64,000 nt of DNA, from contig JAFCMP010000030.1 of the NCBI GenBank assembly GCA_017506865.1, forward strand, positions 1-64,000. The letters run 5' to 3'. Under the pieces are notes generated by a model. The model did no database searches and was not told the origin of the DNA. It was given only the letters and a program-made list of their open reading frames with translations. Each line of letters opens with the position of its first letter. Position 1 is the stretch's first letter. This stretch comes from Tribonema minus (taxonomy: Eukaryota > Sar > Xanthophyceae > Tribonematales > Tribonemataceae). The position numbers and the translations under genes were made by a program. Positions 10,301-22,681 of this stretch are shown in pieces.

Positions 10301-13300
10301 TCGCTAGCGCTGCGAGTGACGTTGCGTTGGCCATGTATGTGAAAACCAGGGCGTTGTACATACTGCAATTCAGAATTCACGCCTGGATTCACGGCGCAAA
10401 CTGGCTGTGCAGAACAGGTCTCAAACTACTGGCAGTGCCCCATGCCAATGAGGAAAAGCTGACCAGATTGACCTCAAGCCGCGAAGATCACGGGCTTACA
10501 GAATGCGCAAATCATTGATACACAAGCAATGACATCAGGGCTTACCGGTTGCGGTAGGTGAGGTCCATTTCACTCTGGATGGGCCTGCTCCTGAGGCCTG
10601 GTGCCTTGATGTTGGTCTTCAGATAGGTTGACTCATCAGGCTGCAACACGACGGAGGCAGACATGCGTATGGCTTCAAGTGGTTCCCATGAGCTAGCTTA
10701 AATCGCAACTGCAAAACCGGCCGCCTGAACCATTTGTGTGGTGCTGTGTCATGTGAAGATCGCTGGACGAAGTCACCAAACCGCGCATTAAGCCTCAAGA
10801 CAGAATGCAAACACAAGGCTCATTTATATACTGACGGCAAAGTGAACAGACTGACTGACTTGGCAACAAAAGCCTCAGGTGTGCTGTACCAGTATTGCAG
10901 TATTCTGGTGGGTCCAGTGCTGTCTGTACCTGAGAAATCAAAGGAGCACTGAACTCGCAGTCTCAGATTTTAGGAATACCACTGCCTTGTGCTTTGCTCA
11001 CTCTTCACACCAACTGCACGTGCTGCAAATGCCACCTGTGGACCTCACCTACTTAACATGACATCAAGGCAACGTATCAGCGAAGGCCACTCTACTGTCT
11101 GTTGGCGTAATAACAGCACAGCTGCTTCCTTTGGCGTACTTGCGGTTTAGAGACTTGACCGCGCCAATCAGTTTTCTGGTGCTGAGCAGAGCGGGAGAGT
11201 GGAAAATGCATGTGCTTGAACTACAACTGCTGCCTGTGTGTTTTGCGCTACAGCTCTACTTTCACCCATGATCAAAGGTCATGCAAAGCCCATGTGAAGC
11301 CAAACAGTGCGATGTGCCTCAGGGCTACTACATGGCTGCAAGGGAGGGTAGGATATCCTGACATCAGAGCTTGAAATCAGGTAGAATTGGGGCACAGATA
11401 AAAGATGTGATGCGACTGACCTGAAGCCTCAAGACCAGCTCATTGCGTGGGCAAGCCTCTCCTTCAAACATGAAGGCAGCCCCAGGTGGATCCTTGAACT
11501 GAATGCGAATCTGCAGTATCGACAGCGATCGAATCCCATCAGAGCTCGGCATTGCGGTATGCATGGGCAGGAGGGGCTGCAAAGCAAAAATTTGCTGCAA
11601 TATACATCATATGTGCACAGGCATGCATATGGCATGAGACAGATGTCACTGCAGAGCAATGACCGCACATCCTGATGACAGGTTTGCCACAAGTGCAAGT
11701 GCATGGGTGCAGTACCACCACCAGCACCTTGTTCAGGCTAGATTGCAGTGCATCAGCAAATGCTACCATGAGAAAAATAGGCCGGCCTCCAGACATGACA
11801 AATTTGTGTCAGCAAACACAGCAAAGGTGATACTCTGACCTGTGCAGCATGTAACATGTGCTCTACCAGCCAAATCATGGCTAGAGCACCACAGTGGTGC
11901 TGTGGTTTCACGCGCATCATGTGGCAAAGCAATATTTTGAGTCACGCTTTGTTGCATACTTCAAGAGTAGGATATGAGGCCTTGTGCAGACAGAGCACCG
12001 CTGGCCAAAAAGTCACAACCCAACATGCCACCATCATGCAGTATTCAGAGAGCACTTGTATACCTCGAGGTACATCACATAATGAAGTGTTGCTTGCCTC
12101 TGCCTTGCGCTCGTTGAGAGCTTTGCCCGCTTTGAAGATGAAGGGCACGCCATCCCACCGCCTGCAATAAACACCAAAAGTAGAGGTCAGCAATGCCATC
12201 TAGTCTATACTTTGTGTTCTTCAAAGTATGAGATATGCTGCAACCTAATTGGCGACAAGAACTGTGACTTCTATTGCTTATGCCCGCCAATCTGACGATG
12301 TGTGGCTTGACAAGAAATCATGCTGCAAGTGCCCTCAAAGAAAAAGTGAGGTACAGTGCATCTGTTGGGTCCAAGTTGCCAACACAGCGACAAGTAGTTC
12401 ATCATGTGGTGAAAAGGCTTTCAATCCGCGATATTGGCAGGCCTACTTAAGATTATGGTTTGCGTGTAGAAGATATGCTGCTTGGCGCTTGGCGCCACAT
12501 AGATGTCAGTGAAAGACCGCTTTTGACGCACAGTGTCAGACCGCTTGGCAACACACCATCATCGACCCAGGGTACCTGTTATCCTTGGAGAGTGTCCTTG
12601 TCATTATGGTACCTTCATGTTGTCAGATGACGTGCGGTCAACATAAGTAAATCCTTGTGAGGCATGACCTACTGGACACTGCCGTGTCCTAGCCCAGTTC
12701 TCACCCCAACCCAGACCCAATACGGACTGTTTCCAAATCTCACCTGTTGTTGACCCTGAGGACGACCGTGGCAAATGTTGGTGTGACAGACTCCTTGGGC
12801 ACAGTTTCATCATCCAGGTAGCCAGGCTTGGAGCCATCCTTTGCAGCAACATACTGCCCAAGCACCACCTCATTGAGGTCAATTGGGGCGATGCACTGCA
12901 GCACCTGTGTCAAACGCAAATGCGGCCCGTATGAGAAAGTCTGTAGCGTAAAGAACCATGCACTGAGGCAGGTAGTGATGTGACGTGCAGTCATTTCAGA
13001 CATCAATTGGAAGCGCAGTGCAAAGGGCTTGTGTCGAAAGACACTCATTATGATGCTGATCATACCAGCTAGGAATGCATAGTATGGAATGTGAGACAGA
13101 AGCACCAAAAACCCGCACCGTGGCTGCTCACGCAGTGTACGCAACTGGTGCAGGTCTCTAGCCCTCCAAAACGTAAGCCTTGCGCGGCTGGTTTACATCG
13201 AACTGGGTATGTCTGAAAAAATTGGTCCAGTCAGATAAACCGCCACACGCTTGCAAGTCAGAAAGTAGGCGCTGCACATCTCCCGTGTGGTTTAAATCGT

Positions 13301-16300
13301 ACTTAACACGCACAGGTAAGCACACCAATAAAGCAAGTGCAGTTTAAATCGTGATTCACACACACATTTTTAAAGCACACCAATGAAGCAAGATGCTCAG
13401 TGACCAAAAAGGCTAGTGAATGTTGTGAAAAAGAACGACCATTGATATGCTGCGCTTACTTAAGTCTACAGTGGCCAATGTGCAACTCACCTCAACCTTG
13501 GCATCTCGGATGAAGTGGCTGTAGCCTGGGCCAGACACCTTCACAGGTGGGGCCATGGCAATGAGGGCAAACACCTGCAGCATGTGCAGCACACAATGGG
13601 CTTAAGCACAAAGAATTGACTTCAGCTAACCAGCACAATTATGTTTGAAGCACCTTGTGCAGCACATGATGGGGGCTTAGGCACAAATAATTGACTTCAG
13701 CTAACCAGCACAATTATGTTTGAAGCACCTTTCACTTAACAGCGAGAATACTTATGAGCGTATAGCTGCAATCCACACTGAGGTGCTGCCAACGCCATGT
13801 CCTCAACACACTTCAAGCAGCACATCCAGCTGCAGTTGTCAGGCCCCTAGCAACTTGAACTTTGATGCGTTGTATGCGTGTACACTTGCAACACTGCGGT
13901 TGCAAGGTATCTGGTCTTTTAGAGCCAATGCTTGTGTTGTGATGTGCGCCATCACACCAACACACTAAGTCATTCATTATCTCCGCCCATACAGTAAAGG
14001 CTCCGAGTTGTAGCGTTGACGAGGGTTTCCAAGTGGTGTACAACAGCATATGCCAGAGCTGGTGCGAATGCAAGCGTAGGGACAAGCTAGCTGAAACAGC
14101 ACCTAGTGCTATGTGGATGAACAGTTTCAGTGCATCTACAGCAGGCAGTCCCAACCCTAACCTTAACCCTAACCATAAACCCTCCGTTCACGCCTGCAGT
14201 GAGATCACCCTGCTGCATTTGCAGACAGATCTCACAGGCGAAGAACTGGTCGTACAAACTATCTTGCAACAAAGGCTTGGCACTATGACCTGATCAGCGC
14301 TTTGCAGCAGAGTAGTGCGCAACCCCAGTACGGGCTAGCAGGGCTGAGCTGAGCATGGACCAGGCTTGCTGACCTACCTGCATGAGGTGGTTCTGTATGA
14401 CGTCCCGGATGATGCCATTGGAGTCAAAGTAGCCACCACGACCCTGTCATAGACAGGAGTCAGGAATAAATTCTCCAGGTTAGGTGTAGGCACATGTATA
14501 CAAAAATGACAAACTGGTTCGTTGTGCAGCAGTTCAATCATGATTCATGAGGCGCCGAGTGATGGTCGTACTACATCCGATTGGTGATCGCCGACCGATA
14601 CATGCGTAGTGACAGATGAGGTCTGCCTGTCAAATTGGGGATGAGAAATGATAAATCTCCAGATGTCAGGAACACTGTATGCACTAGAGACAAGCACCTA
14701 ACATTGAGGTGTGGACTGGGGCCAAATCCTCACCCTAAGCAAAGCTGCAGAGCCCTGTGATCTGTCGTCCATCGCTACGTGGCATGATAGTGCCCGTATG
14801 CGAGCTTACTACGACAAATGAGTGCTGCACGTCATGTGCACATTACAAAGTCGCCCACAATGTCGGACTCAGTTACAATACTACTTGCTTGGACATTGAT
14901 AAAGGGTGAGTCAAAGCAGTTGTGAAGCATATCTGAGTCGGTAAATTGAAATGACATAGAGGTACAAAGACCAGCAGCATGATGCAGCGCAGCTGCACCA
15001 CCATCAACATAAAGGTGCTGCACCAGTGAACAGGTGACCGGCACATGATGTAGTGGTATACGATGCGTGCACATGATTGGCCAGCCAGCGACCAGTCAAT
15101 TCCGTCATGCGCAGGTTTGATGCGCTTCCGCAAGCACCCTGCGCCTCCTTGAACCCACCTCCAACTCGTGGCGCAAGCAATAGCTACTCAGGGCTGAAAC
15201 CAGTGTGGCTCTTCAGTGCTGTTGCAAAACAGGTGTAAGCTGCTCACCTCTGTGCCAAAATCCTCCTTGAAGGTGAAGGTGACACTGGCGATGTGGTCAC
15301 GCGACCAGAGGGGCTCAAACAGCGTGTTGCTGAACCGCATCACCAGTAGGTTCTGCAGTCAAGAGGTACATGCAAGATGCACACAAGCCATATAAGACAG
15401 TGTGTTGCGGAAAAGGCAGAGCAGGCATTGCAGACATTGTTTTGCATCGGACGTCATCGGAGCTCATCGCAGGCCGTCATCAGGCATACCACATGGTCAT
15501 ATATTACAGACAATGTGCACGACTGCTGAGCCTGTCAAAAGCTACACATTTGAGCTCACCTGCACCATCTCCTTGCCGAGATAGTGGTCGATGCGGTACA
15601 GGTAGTTCTCGTCGTAAAGAGCTCCCAGGTCATCAGTCAGCTTCTTGGCGCTCTCCAAGTCATGCCCGAATGGCTTCTCAACTGCAAAAGCAGGCACAAA
15701 AGAGAAGAGGTTGTAACGACCAGTACGTTCGATTCTTCCACGTTGGCCATGTTGCGCTTTGAGCTTTGTGCATGTACATAGTGTTTGCAATTTGGCATGG
15801 TCAACCATCAACAGCAGTCACCTCTTCATTATTTGTCATGCTGGACATCCGTTGCATATGTAATGACCCTGCGTCGCTCATGCTGAAGGCAGTTGCGACC
15901 GTGACCGCTACCACTGGTAAATGGCAACAACTCACTCTGACCCTGATTTAGAACCAGATTATCGTTCACCTGACCCTCACCCCTAAACCAGATCTGGCTC
16001 AACGTCAGCTCAAGCCTCACAGTCGGCCAGCGCAGGACGACTGAGTCAGGGTGAGGGTTAGATTTATTTAAGGTCATGCTTGATCTGAAGCAAACAATTT
16101 GCAGCACCCCTGACGGTTGTAATAACGCAGTCTTCACTCCCACACAAGAAGAGACCAGGCCTGATTGCTGCCATCCCATATGCTATTCTGTTAGCTGACA
16201 GGGACATCTATCATTCAGCGAGCAAGGACATGGTGTCTTTTGTTAGCCAATATGTACACAACTTTCACGTGACATGACCTACCAGCAAGCAACCAGGTGA

Positions 16301-19300
16301 AAGCCGCAAAAGTGTTTCGCTCCTCGCACCCCTTTATCAAGTACTTGCATGGCATGAAGCATCCTTCCATGCGTGTGAACGTGCACATATCCGTATACAT
16401 GAATACGTTGCATTTCATCACGCTCACAGCAGGTCGCTCTCAATCTGATTGTCACTCTCACCAATAAGCCTGCTCCACCCTGATGGGCTCATGGCAACAT
16501 CCTTGATCGCGGCAGCAGTGGGAAGGAACACGCTAGGCGGCACCGCAAAGTAAAAGATCCTGCGATCATCGACACGTGATTGCAGAACAAACCGTGAGGG
16601 CAGGGTTGCAGTAGTCAACACGTGCTACGTCAACCTTCAGAGCATGCTTCACACTGCAGAGAACCTTGTCAAAGATGCACCACAGACCAGCTGGCTGTGA
16701 GCACACCCAAGAAAATACTAAACGAAATCAAAGAGAGCAGAGCTCAATACATGTTTGGTCCTTGATGGGTACTGTGACGTGTCACATCAGACAGGTTTTG
16801 CATGGTGCTCTCAATAAATTCCTCAGTCACCAACACGGGCTCTCAGAGACGCACCTCTGAAAGCCCATCAGAGGAGAGTCCACTTCTGGCACGACAGTGG
16901 CGGTATGGGCTGTCAGGTCATAATTTGACAGTTCTGCTGTGCTGAGATGCCCCATGGTTGGGTTTGGGTCAGACATTAATTCTACCCCCAACCCTGACCC
17001 GGCACCCAGCACGCTTGCTTGACACTGTGCCCATCAATAAGCTGACAAAACAGCTTTGACATACCGCAGCATGATCTCTGCTGAGAGGCAAGCACACGCT
17101 GGTCATGCACCAGCAGTTGCAGAATGCCTACCTACCCAGATTATACCTGAAGTACAGGTGATTCCCCTACAGCTCAGGATTCATATGTGAAGTTGATGTC
17201 CAGCCCTCTGACCCCCATTTGCCGCTCATTCTTAAAACCATGTTACACTATCAGCTCTTCAGCTCCAGACTGAGTTCTAGCCCTGTTAGGCTTAGGGTTA
17301 GGGTAAAAAGGTTGGTTGCGCCGAGGTGCCATGATGTACAGGCTACAACAAAGTCCATCCAAAGGGCAGGTGGTGAAGTCGCATCAAGAACAGAGGAATC
17401 GCCATAGCACACGTGGGACACCGGGCATCAAGTCTGCCTTCATATACTGTGGTGCATGTAGTGAGACATACCTGTTGGCCTTCCCTGTGGCACTTTCAGC
17501 TTCCCACTTCTCAACGTCCTTGATCATGGCCTTCATGGCCTCATGGTCATCGTAGCCGCCTGAGACCAGCACGCCAGTCAATCAAGAACATCTTTCTGTA
17601 TTAGTAAAGGTCAACGCGAACGAAGCCTGGCGTCATATCTAAAATAGAATTACAGATGGCACAAAGCATAAAGTGCGCAAACGGCTGCTTGCAGGCTCTT
17701 TTCATATTTCTATTTTGCAAGCTAGAAACCTGCAATGAATTCAGTTGACGAATCCTTATTTTACGGGTCGTGAGTCTGCGCAGTCACACCGTGTTGTGAC
17801 AGCAGCCGCAGCATGCCAACTTCCACTGACCCCTCGTCCAAATACTGAGTACACGCCTGGTGGCATTGCTGCACTTGCATCAGTGCCAACCTGCACGATT
17901 GAATCATACTGCAGCGCCATCATGGGGTATGTACATGTCAACAATTAAACGTCCTCTAGTGCATGACTGCACCGCAATTGTAATGGCTTTCTGTTTTGAG
18001 TATATGCTTGTTGAGGCTAAAGGTAAGGGTTCGGCTTAAGTTGCACAGTATGTGTCCGCAAATCGACCCAGAAGAAAGAAAGGTCAATGCGCATCATGCA
18101 AAACTAATAACACGTTTGAGAGAAGTGCGTAGGCACTTGAGATGTTGCAGGTACCCAGTACCTGTTGTGCGCAACCTGTGCTTTCACAGTGGTCTGCCAG
18201 AGAGCAGCTCATGTTGTCACAAAACCATACCTGGAGACACATGTGCACATACAGAAGGATGTGCACACGCACACATGAACGTGGTGTGCAGTATCAGATA
18301 CATACATACCTGATCGATAGAAAACCCTTTCGAAGAACTTTTCGAGCGCAGCCTTGTCGCTGGAGGCCTTCTCCACAAATGGACGCAGCTTGTCCCTCAG
18401 CTGCTCATCGGTCATGTTGGATCTGTACAGACGCAGGACATCATGATTTAGTTCACCGCAAAAGTACAGAGTGAGTACAGCCTGACTACAGTCACGGCAG
18501 CACGAGTATGCAAGCAAGGTCTAGTGCACAATGGCAGTGGTTGCAACCAATGTTTGCTGCAAGCCACAGCGCCTCAAAAAATCAGCACAGATTCATAAGA
18601 TTCCTCTACATCTAGAGTTGTGCTTCAGAATCCTAGCCCAATTGCCAAGCATACCTCTGCCCTGCACTACAGTACATGGTGGCGCATACCACTCCAAAGG
18701 AACCCGTAGAATACCTACCACCTCAAAGGAACCCGTAGAATACTTCAAGTGCACTTGCAAGCAACCTCCTACCAATGTCTGGCAACTGGCTTAGCACGTT
18801 AGGCAAATTAGACCTGCTGCAATGTGTCATCTTCACCAAACTTTGTGCTAGCGCACCTTGCGTAACCCACTATGGCCACTGAGCTGGGCAGGAAGCCATG
18901 CTCAAACAGGTCGTAAAGCGCAGGAAACGTCTGCACGCAATGTCAATCGCACGAACACCGGAGGGTGAGAAAGACAAATGGTCATGCCAGGATGAATCAA
19001 ACTCAGAGTTTGCACATGACTCTGACCCCAGCCCGATTCCCTGACCTAACTTGATCTCTCACCCAGCCATGGCACATGCGCTATGTCACAATCAAACAGC
19101 AGCGGTTGGTGCTTGAATTGTCGAAGCGAGTCAAGTGCTTGTTTTGACGAGATACTTCGAAGTACATGAGGTGACATAATGTGCTCTCAAGGCTTCAGCC
19201 AAGTACATAGTGAGTACATTTCCCCTGCACAGCAATACATTTGTAGCATCACATCAGCGCAATCAGGTCAGGCAAGCACAGGACAGGGAACGCAACATTG

Positions 19301-21708
19301 AGTTTTGTAGTGCATATGTGCACAGCTGCTTATACTCCTTGCTCACCCCCGCAACCGGCAAGCAATCAATGGTTTCATGCAGTATGACGCAGCCAAGGCC
19401 AGTGCTACACGATGATGTTGTGGTAAAAGTGCATTTAAAGCGATAGGTGTCATGCATGGGCACGTGCAATTTGCTCGAGAGCCTGCGATGGAATCCAGAG
19501 TAGCATGCAGCCCTACTCTGACAGTAGTACTCTCGCCATCGTAAATAGCGTGTTTTGTGGCATGAAAAGTGCTTGAGGTAGCTGTTGCCGCTGATAGAGG
19601 TGCCGTTAGTGAAGGACATGTACGATCCACCACAGCTTGCCAAAATCTACAGAAGAGCCGAAAACAGCGCACGTTGCAACGCAGGCTACTTGCAGTTCAA
19701 TTGATGGCTGGCCTGAGGTGATATATTCAGGTGCAAGGTGTATCAGACCTCTTGTACTGGCTATGTGAGCACGTGTTGCCCCTTGCATCTTTGCTCAACC
19801 ATTGAGACAACGACTTTCGTCCCTGATTGGGGATAAGGGTCAAGGTCAGAGTCCGAGACTGGTTCTGTGCAGGGGCACCAAGAGTACCAGGAGGTGACAC
19901 AACTGCATCTGTTGGGGTTAGGGGTGGGGACATTTGATATATATAATTAAACCATTCACGAGCATGAGGCTAGCAGTCACTTGCCTTCTTCTTGGCCAGG
20001 TCGCCAGATGCCCCCATCACAATCACCGTCAGGGCAGAGTCAAAGTAGCGGCAGTCCTCGCTGGTTGGGACGCATCCCACATCCTCCTTGGTCTGTGGGG
20101 GACACCCAGGGGGTGCAGTGCACTGAAGCTGACAACTGCGCATTGAATAATTAACAATAACCTATGCAGCGTGTCAATTCTTGAATTTGAAAGCTTCTCG
20201 ATAACTCGTGTCGAACCCTGAATGATGAAGCGAATAAATCACACCAAACGATGAAATGCTTGAAATAATCACATAATGATTGAAACACAAGGGGTAGCCT
20301 AACATTAAACCTAACCCTAAGGTAGTGAATCGCACAAGCATAAGAACAAAGGAGAACAGGGCTTCTTGTCCAATATGCTCAGAGAAGCAGTGGCGATACA
20401 ATGCCGCTACGTTGCAGTACATAATGCAACTAAGCCGCTTGCACATTGCATGTTATTAGGCATTGAGTAGCATGGCGCTCTGAACACGTCCATACTTAAT
20501 CAAAATTTCTGCCACAAGAAGTACCTCCATGTATCCCTGCTGGTAAGGAAAAGGTTAACCTTCAGGTAAGCGGGGGACGTGGGGTGACTTCTGTGAGTTA
20601 AGTACACTCAATTAGGTAGGCTGAGGGAAGCACACTCAATTCGGTAGGCAAGAACACTCAATGGAGGTAAGGTGCACGATGATTAAAACATGCGGTCCCA
20701 GCCCTTACCCTAGCCCTAAGCACCATTACGTCTATTCGCTGCATTCACTACTGGGCAATCTGACAGCACAAGTCAGATGTTTGCTGCCTGCACTTTTGCA
20801 ATAGCTGGTAAAACGTTTGTGCCAATGTGCGTGACATCTGCCTCAGACTGGGCCTACTTCAACTTCAAGTGCCCATAAGTGATGACACAAACTGCGCACC
20901 TGCTGCGAATTGGCTTCTGCATCATGCGCAGGAGGGTCTGCCTTAGGCCTTTTGCTGGGCCTAGCTATCTCCTCCGTGGCCTGATGCAGATGTCACAGCA
21001 GCGGTACCAATCGTTTTTTTTTCGCTGTTGGCTAGACAGATGGCAATGTTTTGCAACACAGTGCTGTACCAGCACTGTACTTGTATAACACAAAGTTCTG
21101 CACAAATGATGTGAAGCACGACACAGCCAGAATTTCTGTTTAGTTGTGTGACCACACTCTGGGAACGCATCGAAGCCTGACCCTAATACACTTAGTAAGT
21201 CTACCCTGTTGCACCAGTACGTTTGTACATGAAAGCTGTGGATGTCCGCATATTGCTTTCATTCGACACAAATTCACCGTATGTGATGTAAGTTACAGCG
21301 CGACTACATGTTGTATACATTCGGTTTTGAACCTGAAGGTAAAATTTAGTGTGGCAGTACCCTCAGTTCTATCAAGATATGGGGTGAAGATCGGTTGTGA
21401 TGTGACGTAGAATCTTGTCTGCAGTTGAAAAGGACAACAAAGAAGCCACTCTGGTTTGCTTTTGGTCCCAACCCTAAAGTAATACCCCTCATGATCTTGT
21501 TGAACACTAGAGTTGAAGTTAAGTTTCAGCTGTGAATGACAGCTAGCAGCATATTACCAGGGCTGGTCAGTGACCACGCTTGAGACATTCACGGCCGCTG
21601 TGCTTAACGAACACACAAGGCATTGAAGCACTAGACAGAGGGTCGACTCTTTGAATTCACACTTTCAGATCTGACCCTCACCTCGCCTGTTACAGGAAGG
21701 TCGGGCAT
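7366..21708 (-). CDS. G6PD: Glucose-6-phosphate 1-dehydrogenase, 16 exons
   Basis: This enzyme oxidises glucose-6-phosphate to 6-phosphogluconolactone with NADP+, the entry step of the oxidative pentose-phosphate pathway. Exons on the minus strand (high to low): 21708-21682, 20092-19985, 18930-18857, 18422-18310, 17559-17472, 16559-16462, 15681-15560, 15352-15248, 14443-14378, 13574-13491, 12904-12744, 12161-12098, 11510-11421, 10640-10546, 9369-9215, 7487-7366. Every junction keeps frame and the product is 523 aa, normal for the family. Visible motifs are GASGDLAKK (36-44, NADP), EKPFG (171-175), the active-site RIDHYLGKE (199-207), RWDGVPF, and the C-terminal YGSRGP. Two introns use GC donors (after 19985 and 12098). 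The start ATG (21708) is the least certain point: the frame stays open upstream to an acceptor-like CAG near 21919, including a hydrophobic stretch ending AAAAF, so a longer targeted form is possible. As drawn, the enzyme would be cytosolic. Confidence 0.93.
7488..9214 (-). other. Last G6PD intron (1.7 kb) with an opposite-strand frame
   Basis: This is the longest G6PD intron downstream of 19 kb. It contains a plus-strand frame of 152 codons (7690-8148, without an ATG at its start, His/Met/Gln-rich and helical) that I do not recognise and that may be open by chance. It also contains a degenerate repeat array described separately. The flanking exons join in frame to give [16 protein letters not shown]. 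Confidence 0.7.
8220..8745. repeat. Degenerate tandem repeat, period about 171 bp
   Basis: Three diverged copies can be anchored on TTTCAAGCA-like starts at about 8220, 8393 and 8562, each followed by a CTTGCGATCG / CTTGCAAACG / CTCGCGAACG block and later by GCTCAAAG just before the next start. A fourth partial copy may lie at about 8733. The sequence at 8190-8222 also recurs inverted at about 9130-9165 (TTCGGTTCA, then AGTTCCCGACCCCA). Confidence 0.6.
13290..13394. repeat. Diverged 52-bp tandem duplication in a G6PD intron
   Basis: Two copies begin GTTTAAATCGT at 13290 and 13342, and both contain GCACACCAAT followed by GAAGCAAG or AAAGCAAG. A similar GTTTAAAT plus CACACACACAT string occurs near 22015 upstream of the gene. 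Confidence 0.7.
13590..13737. repeat. 75-bp tandem duplication at the 3' end of a G6PD intron
   Basis: Two near-identical copies share ATTGACTTCAGCTAACCAGC (13615 and 13690) and the following CACAATTATGTTTGAAGCACC. They lie immediately upstream (in gene sense) of the exon at 13574-13491, so the duplication covers the end of the intron next to the splice acceptor. Confidence 0.9.
18695..18743. repeat. 29-bp tandem duplication in a G6PD intron
   Basis: The 20-mer CAAAGGAACCCGTAGAATAC occurs at 18695 and again at 18724, with similar ACCAC flanks. Confidence 0.9.
20602..20670. repeat. Short triplicated motif in G6PD intron 1
   Basis: ACACTCAAT followed by T(A/C)GGTAGGC or a close variant appears three times within about 70 bp, next to telomere-like CCCTAGCCCTAA sequence. 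Confidence 0.6.
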
Positions 21709-22681
21709 GCTGGACGATGTTTTGTCCTCAGAATCCGTACTGTCCAGTGCTTCTTGGCGTGCTACACAGCTGGTGACGGTGCCAGGCCTTGTTGTACAGG
21801 TGTCGAAAGCTGCTGCAGCTAAAGAGTAAAGACGGAACAGCAGCAGGAACACAAACAGCCCCTGACTGCGGATACGCGCAATGATAGCCTGTGGTGGCTA
21901 GGATCGCAGCGTCTATACGCCTTTCCGTCACGTGTTGGTGTCAGCTGCGTCAGTGGTGTGTGTCGTCGCTGCGGAGGAAGGTGGCCGGTCACATCGGGCC
22001 GAAGTTGAAGTTTCGTTTAAATTTGGTTCACACACACATACGCAGGACCTCGTACGATACATAGAGGTGAGCGACAATTGCATGCAGGTGTGATTGTATT
22101 ACGCTGTCCCAACGTCTGCAGCCGCCGGCCGCCAGCCCCTTTGAGGTTCCTCACCTCTGACCATCTCGGAACAAGATCTTTTTTTTTAGCAGATGGCCTC
22201 GATGAGGGCCGGCGATGGCTCCTGTGCCAGGTTCATGGTTTTATTCAGCTCTGATGCAGGACTGATTACCTTTCACCTGTGTTTAAGCCTCCAGTCAAAG
22301 TGGGAGTGCTCATGGCCTGCGAGGTACTATCAAAGTTTGCGCCTACACCAGCGCAGGTGAACAGAGGGGCGATGGGAGCAAGCAGTAGGTGATGCTTCAT
22401 TGACGCACACTATCCTGACAGCCCGCTGCAGGGCATGTTCGATGATGCCCGTACTGTGATTCTTGACCCGATGGCTGACAATGATGCCTTGGCCGGCACG
22501 ACAACACCTTTGGCACAAGGAGCAACGCACTAGTGTAGACATGTCATCTGTAAGCGTGACATTATCGCTTTGTGCATGATGCTGGGGAATTGACAATCTC
22601 ATGTTTCATGCTGTTTGTGCTTATTCCTGCTACTGCAGCCCTTAACAGATCTCTAGCAGCAGCTACTGCATCATCAGGATC
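21709..22681. promoter_or_regulatory. Divergent spacer between G6PD and 6PGDH
   Basis: This 973-bp gap separates the start codons of two oppositely transcribed pentose-phosphate genes and must hold both promoters. No clear TATA box was found. Part of it may be G6PD 5' UTR or an upstream exon (open frame to about 21919). A minus-strand frame with a real ATG (22602-22330, 90 codons, with a C-x2-C-x2-CC cluster) sits just upstream of the 6PGDH start and is unassigned. Confidence 0.5.
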
